From NCBI GenBank assembly GCA_003454135.1, contig DMKW01000134.1, forward strand, positions 8,953 to 17,791: a stretch of 8,839 nt of DNA, in the 5' to 3' direction. Numbering within the stretch: position 1 is the first letter of the stretch; each line of letters begins with the position of its first letter. Shown here one piece after another: positions 1 through 5,008 of this stretch. Both the position numbers and the translations under genes were made by a program. Source of the stretch: Microbacteriaceae bacterium. Its GTDB lineage: Bacteria; Actinomycetota; Actinomycetes; Actinomycetales; Microbacteriaceae. The notes under the pieces are model-generated. The model was given only the letters and a program-made list of their open reading frames with translations. It searched no databases and was not told the origin of the DNA.

Positions 1-315
1 ACCGCGGACGGCACCGTAACCGCTACCTACCCGATTGGAATCGGGAAGGCCGCAACGGCCACCCCGGTTGGGCTCAGCTATCTCGAGGCTCGATACAGCG
101 ACCCGAAGCAGGTCGTCGGCCATTCGATCTACCTAACGGGGGCGCACTCGGCGGTCGCCGATCACCCGTTCGGACCCGACCAGGGGCTCGTCGGCATCCA
201 TTGGGCGGCGATACACGATGGGGCGGTCAGCCACGCGTGCATCCGTCTCAACACTGCCGGCGACGTCGCGTTGTCGAAAATCGCGGTCGGCACCCCGGTG
301 CTCGTCGTCGAATGA
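1..315 (+). CDS. L,D-transpeptidase (YkuD domain), C-terminal 104 residues
   Basis: The gene enters from the left edge in frame 1 and ends at TGA 313-315, so only the last 104 residues are visible. They match the end of a YkuD/L,D-transpeptidase catalytic domain. A conserved His lies in GIHW (H67 of the fragment), and the active-site block SHACIRLN carries His78, Cys80 and Arg82. These enzymes form 3-3 peptidoglycan cross-links or attach proteins to tetrapeptide stems outside the membrane, using the Cys as nucleophile. The usual block is S/T-H-G-C-x-R; here Ala replaces the Gly. The preceding segment (ATPVGLSYLEARY, then HSIYLTG) fits the family pattern in which the product fold precedes the HxxW His. 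The ending VGTPVLVVE is typical. The N-terminal half, any signal peptide and other domains lie outside the window. The family call is firm; the paralog and exact cross-linking role cannot be decided. Confidence 0.9.
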   Translation, partial: TADGTVTATYPIGIGKAATATPVGLSYLEARYSDPKQVVGHSIYLTGAHSAVADHPFGPDQGLVGIHWAAIHDGAVSHACIRLNTAGDVALSKIAVGTPVLVVE

Positions 316-336
316 CCATCGACCTGCGGCCGGGCC

Positions 337-1614
337 TCAGCGCGCGACTGTACCCTTCAGGCCGAGCGCCCTCGCACCGATTTCGTTGAGGTCTGTTTCG
401 GAGAAGCGGTTAGTCCACTCCACCTCGTAGTCCTCCTTGGGAAAGTCCGTCGGGCTCTCGCCGAGGCGGAATCGCTCGGCGACGTCGGCCGCGTACCTCG
501 CGTTCTTCTCGCACATGGGGGCGGCGGGGATGTAGATGACGTTGCCCCAGCCTTGCTGGTCGGTAACGGGCGCAACACTGTGGATGAGGTCGGAGTGCCA
601 CCACACCGAGTCTCCCGGCTGCACGTCGGGGATGCCCGAGACCGCCTTCATGAGCAACGGGTGCCACTGCTCGTTCACCCCGAGGGCCTTGCCCTGTGCC
701 GCGCCGCAGAGCGAGTCCTCCGGCACGTCGTCGAGGAGCGGCCGGATGAGCAGGTACGCCATGGCGGACGGCACGGGAACGACGTGCAGCACGCCTTGGT
801 CGTGCTTCATGTCGGAGAGCGCGAGCCACCCCTGAAAACTACGGAACACGCTGCACATCGTCGACGACGGGTACTCGTCGACCTCGGTGCGGTGCGCGGC
901 GTCCCACGGGTCGTAGCTCTCGAAGTTCCCGGTGAACAGGGGCGCGAAGACCTCCTGGTACGCGGGCGTCAGCCAGCGTTCGATCGAACCGGAGTCGGTG
1001 TGCGCGCCGAGTCCCTTCGAGGTGGTCCCCGGCGGGCGGCGGCGGATGCGGTCGGGGTACATCGAGTCCTGGTCCGGGTCGAACCAGACGGTGCCTTGAG
1101 TCTCGTTCTTCCACTGCGCGTTCAGGAAGCTCTGCACGATCGCCGTGTTGGCATGCTGGCGGGCCTCCATCTGCGCGGCGGACCAGTAGATCGGGTAGAT
1201 CTCCGGCTTCGACGCCGCGAGCGTGCCGAAGAAGTCGTCCGCCGGGCCGCGGTAGACGTTCTCGAAGTCGTTGCTGTCGACGTAGTCGACGAGCGAGCCG
1301 TCCCATTCGGTTGCGGTTGCGGCCGGTACCTGGCCCCGGATCACGGCGCAGCCGCGGCGGTGGATGAGGTCGAGCTGTCGCTGGGTCACGGTGCCATCCG
1401 CGATGTCCGAGAACTGGATGACCGGCCAGACGTCTTCGCCACGCTGCTTCGTCGCGACGATGTCGGCGACCTCGGTTTCGAGAGCGGACTCGATTCGGGC
1501 GAACAGCGCGTCGACGTCGCCGATCTGAGCGCGCAGCTTCTTTTTGACCGCCACGATCGCCGCGGAAATGTCGTCCGGCGGTGTGGCCCAACTTGTCTGC
1601 TCCATTGCATTCAT
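337..1614 (-). CDS. DUF1479 (YbiU-like) putative Fe(II)-dependent oxygenase
   Basis: A 425-residue protein, about the length of E. coli YbiU, that I recognise as a DUF1479 protein. The family has a double-stranded beta-helix fold and is thought to be a non-heme iron, 2-oxoglutarate-type oxygenase; I know of no firmly assigned substrate. A candidate metal triad is visible: H205 and D207 in GAHTDSGS, and the distal H345 in the block around WWHSDLIHSVAP. Other characteristic segments are NAQWKNETQGTVWFDP (about 165-180) and GNVIYIPAAPMCEKN (about 357-371). No obvious 2-oxoglutarate-binding Arg follows H345, so the co-substrate is uncertain. ATG 1614 is chosen because GGGAGA (complement of 1619-1624) lies 4 nt upstream; Met4 (1605) is too far from it. 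There is no signal peptide, so it is cytoplasmic. It is transcribed away from the ROK gene and converges on the L,D-transpeptidase with a 21-nt gap. A 9-bp inverted repeat lies between its -10 box and start codon. Confidence 0.9.
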   Translation of the reverse strand: MNAMEQTSWATPPDDISAAIVAVKKKLRAQIGDVDALFARIESALETEVADIVATKQRGEDVWPVIQFSDIADGTVTQRQLDLIHRRGCAVIRGQVPAATATEWDGSLVDYVDSNDFENVYRGPADDFFGTLAASKPEIYPIYWSAAQMEARQHANTAIVQSFLNAQWKNETQGTVWFDPDQDSMYPDRIRRRPPGTTSKGLGAHTDSGSIERWLTPAYQEVFAPLFTGNFESYDPWDAAHRTEVDEYPSSTMCSVFRSFQGWLALSDMKHDQGVLHVVPVPSAMAYLLIRPLLDDVPEDSLCGAAQGKALGVNEQWHPLLMKAVSGIPDVQPGDSVWWHSDLIHSVAPVTDQQGWGNVIYIPAAPMCEKNARYAADVAERFRLGESPTDFPKEDYEVEWTNRFSETDLNEIGARALGLKGTVAR

Positions 1615-1630
1615 GATGTCTCCCTGGTTA

Positions 1631-1653
1631 TTCAGTAATGAGGTATTACTGAA
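1631..1653. promoter_or_regulatory. Perfect 9-bp inverted repeat, probable ROK operator
   Basis: Arms TTCAGTAAT (1631-1639) and ATTACTGAA (1645-1653) are exact reverse complements around the 5-nt spacer GAGGT. The element is AT-rich in otherwise GC-rich DNA. It sits between divergent genes and directly downstream of the -10 box of the DUF1479 gene, where a bound dimer would block initiation or early elongation. Dyad operators of this length are typical of dimeric winged-helix regulators. The adjacent ROK protein is the obvious candidate to bind it. Binding is inferred, not shown. Confidence 0.75.
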
Positions 1654-1664
1654 ACGTGACTACG

Positions 1665-1694
1665 ATCATAGGCCAACGACTAGCATTTGGTAAA
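1665..1694 (-). promoter_or_regulatory. Promoter of the DUF1479 gene
   Basis: Read on the minus strand, TTTACC (complement of 1689-1694) and TATGAT (complement of 1665-1670) are separated by 18 bp. They match the TTGACA and TATAAT consensus at 4/6 and 5/6 positions. Transcription would start near 1658, about 44 nt before ATG 1614. The inverted repeat 1631-1653 would then lie within the first 30 or so transcribed bases. I found no equally good promoter for the ROK gene on the plus strand. Confidence 0.6.
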
Positions 1695-1706
1695 GCCCCC
1701 GAACTG

Positions 1707-1714
1707 AAAGGAGG
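1707..1714 (+). promoter_or_regulatory. Strong Shine-Dalgarno of the ROK gene
   Basis: AAAGGAGG ends 3 nt before ATG 1718 and fixes that start. It contrasts with the genes from 5008 onward, which lack a Shine-Dalgarno and appear leaderless. Confidence 0.8.
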
Positions 1715-1717
1715 ATC

Positions 1718-2824
1718 ATGACGGACGACGTCTCCCGCACGCGGGGTAACCTGCTGGCCTCTTTGACCGACCAGCAATTCCTACGCGCGCTCGCGGCCGC
1801 GGGCGAGCCCCTCTCCCGTGCCGAGATCGCCGCGCGAACCGGGATTTCCAAACCCGCGATCTCCGACGCCGCCGCGCGGCTCGAGAGCAGCGCCCTCATC
1901 GTCGATGCGGGAGTGCGCGAAGGGCGGCGCGGAGGAGTCGCCACCCTCTACCGGATCAACGCCGAACGCGGGCACTCGCTCGCGATCGCGATGCAGTCGA
2001 CCGGCGTGGCGGTTCGCGCGCGCGACCTCGCCGGGGAGACGGTCTTCGACCGTGACGTGCCCCTGCAGCATGATGTGACGGCCAGGGTTGTCGTGGACCT
2101 CGTCAACCGGCTCATCCTCGCCAGTGCCGATGCGATCGGCACCCCGCTCATCGCGGCCACGCTGTCGGTCGCAGTGCCGGTGGACAGTGCAACGGGAGAC
2201 ACCGTCCGGCTGCCGAACTCGCCCTTTCCCGCCGGCCAATTCAGCCTGCTCGGCGAGCTGAACATCGCCCCGGATGAGCCGGCCATCGTCGACAACGATG
2301 TCAACTGGGCGACGCTCGCCGAGCGCCATCTGGGGTCGATGACCGAGTGTGACGACTTCATCTACGTCTACCTGGGAACGGGCATAGGCGCGGGGATCTT
2401 CGCTTCCGGCGCCCTGCTGCGCGGATCCCGGGGCCTGGCCGGGGAGATCGGATATCTTCGCAGCGTCGAGGGCCCGGACCTCACGCAGGCGCTCGCCGCG
2501 CTCGGACTGGGGACCGCCGAAGCCTACGGCCTCGACGTCGATGCGGCCCTGGCGCTCTTCCCAAATGACCCGCTGCGGGAAGAGGCCGAGCGGGCGCTCG
2601 ACCTGCTCGCGGTCGCGATCGTCAACGCGGCGATCCTGGTGAATCCGCGCGCCGTCGTGCTCGGCGGGCCGCTCACCCGTAGTGCGCGACTCGTCGACGG
2701 ACTGCGTGCCCGCATCCTCGAGACCGCCCTCGACCCTCCGCGAGTGATCGCGAGCTCTCATGCACCGCTCGAGGGCGCGAGCTTCGAGGCCCACCGCTTG
2801 GCGCGAGGGCGATTCGATTTCTAG
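1718..2824 (+). CDS. ROK-family transcriptional regulator
   Basis: A 368-residue protein. Residues about 18-75 form a winged helix-turn-helix: LSRAEIAARTGISKPAISDAAARLE (32-56) is the HTH, and EGRRGG then TLYRIN form the wing. The rest is a ROK (NagC/Mlc/XylR) sugar-kinase-like fold. NDVN (193-196) corresponds to the sugar-kinase catalytic NDxN region, LGTGIGAGIF starts at L219, and AGEIGYL spans 241-247. Three kinase or structural signatures are altered. The N-terminal phosphate loop (usually DxGGT) reads AMQSTG. The sugar-binding His of GEIGH is Tyr246. The zinc motif CxCGxxGCxE that normally follows is absent, with no Cys there. It is therefore very unlikely to phosphorylate sugar and probably senses a different or modified ligand. 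The start ATG 1718 follows a near-perfect Shine-Dalgarno. It is divergent from the DUF1479 gene, which it probably represses through the inverted repeat at 1631-1653. Confidence 0.92.
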   Translation: MTDDVSRTRGNLLASLTDQQFLRALAAAGEPLSRAEIAARTGISKPAISDAAARLESSALIVDAGVREGRRGGVATLYRINAERGHSLAIAMQSTGVAVRARDLAGETVFDRDVPLQHDVTARVVVDLVNRLILASADAIGTPLIAATLSVAVPVDSATGDTVRLPNSPFPAGQFSLLGELNIAPDEPAIVDNDVNWATLAERHLGSMTECDDFIYVYLGTGIGAGIFASGALLRGSRGLAGEIGYLRSVEGPDLTQALAALGLGTAEAYGLDVDAALALFPNDPLREEAERALDLLAVAIVNAAILVNPRAVVLGGPLTRSARLVDGLRARILETALDPPRVIASSHAPLEGASFEAHRLARGRFDF

Positions 2825-2891
2825 CGCGCCGAAAAGGCGCCGGATCCGCTCGTCGACCGGTCCGCACTTTAGGGGACACAATGCGTGTTCT

Positions 2892-2914
2892 GCCCCCTTT
2901 CTGAGGGCTTTTTT
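2892..2914 (+). terminator. Probable Rho-independent terminator after the ROK gene
   Basis: CCCT (2895-2898) pairs with AGGG (2904-2907) across a 5-nt loop. An alternative pairs GCCC (2892-2895) with GGGC (2905-2908). Six T residues follow at 2909-2914. The stem is short, but the T-run is striking in this GC-rich region. It would end ROK transcription about 90 nt after the stop codon. Confidence 0.55.
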
Positions 2915-2942
2915 GTGTAGCGACACGCCCCCATTTCGAGGG
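2893..2942. repeat. Two imperfect C5...G3 elements, 35 bp apart
   Basis: CCCCCTTTCTGAGGG (2893-2907) and CCCCCATTTCGAGGG (2928-2942) have the same length and ends and are spaced 35 bp start to start. Extended to 24 nt from the preceding G (2892 and 2927), they agree at 17 positions, including part of a T-rich tail. Each is a partial dyad (CCC...GGG). The first doubles as the terminator stem. The second lies about 30 bp upstream of the proposed -35 of the CAP gene, a possible activator position. Their role is unknown. Confidence 0.4.
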
Positions 2943-2971
2943 TATTTATCCTGACGGATCCCCGCTTTTGG

Positions 2972-3000
2972 TTGTGACGCCCATGGACCGGGCATAGCGT
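2972..3000 (+). promoter_or_regulatory. Weak promoter candidate for the CAP gene
   Basis: TTGTGA (2972-2977) and TAGCGT (2995-3000) are separated by 17 bp. The match to consensus is partial: 4/6 and about 3/6. Initiation near 3007 would place the 3004-3034 hairpin at the very 5' end of the transcript. Confidence 0.35.
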
Positions 3001-3003
3001 GGG

Positions 3004-3034
3004 GTGAGGTGCTGCAGAGGGGTACGCACCTCAC
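3004..3034 (+). repeat. Perfect 9-bp inverted repeat in the CAP gene leader
   Basis: GTGAGGTGC (3004-3012) and GCACCTCAC (3026-3034) are exact reverse complements around a 13-nt loop. The element ends 20 nt before ATG 3055. If transcribed it forms a stable 5' hairpin that could protect the mRNA; as DNA it could be an operator overlapping the start site. It has no T-run and lies before the gene, so a terminator is unlikely. Confidence 0.7.
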
Positions 3035-3054
3035 AGGGTTCGGGGGAATCTGAA

Positions 3055-3939
3055 ATGAAGCGGTTTGCACTACTCACGACGCTTGTGACGGCGGTGCTCA
3101 CGCTCGTGCTGCCGTTCGTCGGCGGAGGCGGGCCATCGCTCGGTGCCGCCGTCTCGTCGGCCAACGCCGCCGAGACCGGCGTACCCATGTTCGCGTCGCC
3201 GGCAATCGCGACCGTGACCGCTGTCGCTCCGATCGTGCCGGCGAGCACGAAGGTGCTCGAAAGCCGGCAGGCGCAGACCGTCGCGTATCTCAAGACCGAC
3301 ACCGAGCACCTCGCCCAGAAGCCCGTTCCCATCCCCGTGGTCGTCGCCCCGCCCGCTCCCACGGCGGCGAGCGGATCGCACCGGTCGTCCGCGTCTGCAG
3401 CCTCCGGCACCGCCGAACGGCGGGCCGCCGCTGCGGCGAGCGGCGCCTCCTGCCCGGGCAGCGCCGGCGGAGGCGGAAGCGCACCCGGCAGGACATCTGC
3501 CGGCGGGGTCGCCGGCACCACGTCTGGCGACATCCAATCATTCTCGGCGGCCTACAACTCCATCCGTGCGGCCAACTGCCTGCAATCCATTCCGGCCGGC
3601 AACTTCCGCTACGACGCGTGCATGGAGCAGCGCCTGTTCTGGATGGCCGAAGACCCGAGCACCGACCCGGCAAGCGCCTGGGGCCATCTCGGCTCCGTTC
3701 GCAGCGACGGCGTGCCGAGCGTCGGGTGTGACGGCAATCTCGCCGGCGGCACCGGCAACAGCGGGGCGACCGTCGCCCAGAAGTGGTGGGACTCTGCCCC
3801 CCATCGGCTGTCGCTCTACAAGCCGAGCTACACCGGCAGCACGGGCGGCGTGTGCATCTATTTCGCGATGACGCACGGCGGAATCCCGAACGAGCCGTAC
3901 AGCTTCACCCGGGCAGCGGCCCGTTGGGGCGGCTGCTAG
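3055..3939 (+). CDS. Secreted CAP/SCP-like domain protein, divergent
   Basis: A 294-residue exported protein. MKRF followed by a hydrophobic stretch (about 5-22) and SANA|AE near residue 38 form a Sec signal peptide. Residues 40-100 are Val/Pro/Ala-rich, and 103-158 form a low-complexity Ser/Ala/Gly linker. Residues about 160-294 resemble the CAP (cysteine-rich secretory/SCP) fold: FSAAYNSIRAANC, then H211, the NLAGGTG strip (228-234), WWDSAPHRLSLY (244-255, H250) and GGVCIYFAM. Both CAP-cavity histidines seem present. The Glu of the usual GEN motif is replaced by Asp226-Gly227, so metal or ligand binding may be altered. Cysteines 175, 189, 225, 267 and 294 could form disulfides outside the cell. 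ATG 3055 is chosen because it begins the signal peptide and follows GGGGGA (3042-3047); an upstream in-frame start at 3004 would place the hairpin in coding sequence. Bacterial CAP proteins are mostly of unknown function. The family call is fairly good; the activity is unknown. Confidence 0.75.
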   Translation: MKRFALLTTLVTAVLTLVLPFVGGGGPSLGAAVSSANAAETGVPMFASPAIATVTAVAPIVPASTKVLESRQAQTVAYLKTDTEHLAQKPVPIPVVVAPPAPTAASGSHRSSASAASGTAERRAAAAASGASCPGSAGGGGSAPGRTSAGGVAGTTSGDIQSFSAAYNSIRAANCLQSIPAGNFRYDACMEQRLFWMAEDPSTDPASAWGHLGSVRSDGVPSVGCDGNLAGGTGNSGATVAQKWWDSAPHRLSLYKPSYTGSTGGVCIYFAMTHGGIPNEPYSFTRAAARWGGC

Positions 3940-3942
3940 ATT
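3937..3942 (+). promoter_or_regulatory. Possible -10 box of the oxidoreductase gene
   Basis: TAGATT overlaps the CAP stop codon (TAG 3937-3939) and resembles the TAGAxT boxes before the next three genes. Initiation near 3949 would give a leader of about 34 nt carrying the Shine-Dalgarno for ATG 3983. There is no good -35 hexamer. The overlap with a stop codon makes chance resemblance likely enough to keep this tentative. Confidence 0.3.
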
Positions 3943-3982
3943 CCTTGTGGCGCGGGCTCTGTGGCCCGGCCGGGAGGAAGAC

Positions 3983-4966
3983 ATGGCTGGGACGATTCGC
4001 TGGGGCATCCTCGGCACAGGATTCATTGCGCACGCGCAGGTCGCCGACCTCGTCGGCTACGGGTTCACCGTGACCGCGGTCGGTTCGCGCAGCCAGGAAT
4101 CGGCCGACGCGTTCGCCGCCGAGTTCGGAATCGCGACGGCGCACGCGAGCTATGAGGCGCTCGTCGCCGACCCCAACGTCGACATCGTGTATGTCTCCAC
4201 GCCTCATCCATTCCACGCCGAGAATGCGCTGCTCGCCTTGCGGGCCGGCAAGCACGTGCTCATCGAGAAGGCCTTCACGCTCAACGCGGCGCAGGCTCGC
4301 GAGGTGGTTCGGGTCGCTGCCGACTCCGGCCTTGTGGCGCTCGAGGCCATGTGGACGAGGTTTCTGCCGCACTTCCTGCGAATCCGGGAGATTATTGCGG
4401 CCGGCACACTGGGCGAGGTGCGCACCGTCATCGCGGACCACAACCAGAACCTGCCCAAAGATCCGAATCACCGCATCAACAACCCCGAACTCGGGGGCGG
4501 AGCGCTGCTCGACCTCGGTATCTATCCCGTGTCCCTCGCCTTCGATATCTTCGGCTCGCCCTCGAGCGTGTATGCGATCGCCGCGAAGACGGCGACGGGC
4601 GTCGACCGGCAGACGGCCATCGTCTTCGGTTATGCGGGCGGACAGCAGGCGTTGTTGCACGCCGCGCTCGACACGGCGGGCCCGAACACCGCGGCGATCA
4701 TCGGCACCGAGGGTCGCATCGAGATCGACTCCGTCTGGTACTCGCCGACCTCCTTCACCGTGTTCGACTCGAGCGGCGCGGTGATCGAACGCTTCGAGCA
4801 GAAGGTGGACCCCCGAGGGATGCAGTTCCAGGCCTGGGAGGCCGAGCGCCTCATCGGCGCCGGGCTCACGAGCGGCGAGATCCTGCCCCCGGAGGAGAGC
4901 GTGCGGATCATGGAGACGCTCGACGAAATCCGGCGCCAGATCGGCGTCGTCTACCCGGGCGAATAG
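3983..4966 (+). CDS. Gfo/Idh/MocA-family NAD(P)-dependent oxidoreductase
   Basis: A 327-residue protein of usual family length. The N-terminal Rossmann domain begins IRWGILGTGFIA, giving the dinucleotide loop G8-x-x-G11-x-G13 and A16. SerArg at 35-36, after the second strand, hints at NADP preference. The catalytic-lysine motif reads E95-K96-A97 instead of the common EKP. EAMWTRFLP (121-129) and GGGALLDLGIYPVSLAFD (171-188), with D177 and Tyr181 where many members have His, are typical of the dihydrodiol dehydrogenase/glucose-fructose oxidoreductase-like branch. It is cytoplasmic and probably oxidises or reduces a sugar, polyol or diol; the substrate is not readable from sequence. ATG 3983 is chosen because GGGAGGAAG (3972-3980) lies just upstream and residue 5 begins the first strand. 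An in-frame GTG at 3947 would add 12 residues (MARALWPGREED). It follows the CAP gene by 43 nt, with a TAGATT box overlapping that gene's stop. Confidence 0.92.
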   Translation: MAGTIRWGILGTGFIAHAQVADLVGYGFTVTAVGSRSQESADAFAAEFGIATAHASYEALVADPNVDIVYVSTPHPFHAENALLALRAGKHVLIEKAFTLNAAQAREVVRVAADSGLVALEAMWTRFLPHFLRIREIIAAGTLGEVRTVIADHNQNLPKDPNHRINNPELGGGALLDLGIYPVSLAFDIFGSPSSVYAIAAKTATGVDRQTAIVFGYAGGQQALLHAALDTAGPNTAAIIGTEGRIEIDSVWYSPTSFTVFDSSGAVIERFEQKVDPRGMQFQAWEAERLIGAGLTSGEILPPEESVRIMETLDEIRRQIGVVYPGE

Positions 4967-4975
4967 GCCCAGAAC

Positions 4976-4988
4976 CGGCCGCGGGCCG
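4976..4988 (+). repeat. Short GC hairpin after the oxidoreductase gene
   Basis: CGGCC (4976-4980) pairs with GGCCG (4984-4988) around a GCG loop, 10 nt after the stop codon and 7 nt before the -10 of the next gene. Without a T-run it is at best a weak terminator or pause site. Confidence 0.3.
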
Positions 4989-4995
4989 CGCCATT

Positions 4996-5008
4996 TAGAA
5001 TGACGGAG
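4996..5008 (+). promoter_or_regulatory. Leaderless promoter of the D,D-carboxypeptidase gene
   Basis: TAGAAT (4996-5001) ends 6 nt before GTG 5008, so transcription should begin at or next to the start codon. The intervening bases contain no Shine-Dalgarno. No -35 hexamer is evident, which is common for actinobacterial housekeeping promoters. Confidence 0.6.

Larger units (their letters stand above)
2825..3054. other. 230-bp intergenic region, ROK gene to CAP gene
   Basis: This is the longest non-coding stretch in the window. In order it holds a GCGCC/GGCGC hairpin with a GAAAA loop right after the ROK stop (2826-2840, no T-run). Next come a seven-codon reading frame (2881-2904) and a T-tailed hairpin (2892-2914). 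A second C5...G3 element follows (2927-2949), then a weak promoter (2972-3000) and a perfect 9-bp hairpin (3004-3034). The GGGGGA preceding ATG 3055 is at 3042-3047. No riboswitch class that I know is recognisable. Confidence 0.7.

Noticed and set aside
316..345. Bidirectional terminator between the convergent L,D-transpeptidase and DUF1479 genes
   Set aside because: Only a short, mismatched CTG...CAG / GG...CC pairing exists around 324-340, with no T-run on either strand.
553..1638. Long plus-strand open frame opposite the DUF1479 gene (361 codons)
   Set aside because: It is the antisense of a well-supported family member, with Arg/Val/Asp-heavy composition produced by GC-rich third positions and no recognisable domain.
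3004..3054. In-frame upstream start extending the CAP protein by 17 residues
   Set aside because: It would put charged and Cys residues before the signal peptide and turn the perfect hairpin into coding sequence. ATG 3055 has a better ribosome-binding site.
2825..3054. c-di-AMP (ydaO) or other riboswitch upstream of the exported CAP gene
   Set aside because: Such riboswitches precede many actinobacterial cell-wall genes, but I could not find their conserved blocks. The region is explained by a terminator, repeats and a simple hairpin.
1781..3070. Long minus-strand open frame opposite the ROK gene (429 codons)
   Set aside because: It is antisense to clear ROK motifs and runs through the terminator and promoter region. 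Its composition is Arg/Gly/Asp-rich without a domain.
3947..3982. GTG 3947 as start of the oxidoreductase
   Set aside because: The added 12 residues lack family similarity. ATG 3983 has a strong Shine-Dalgarno and the normal distance to the Rossmann loop. The TAGATT box ends only 4 nt before the GTG, too close for a leaderless start there.
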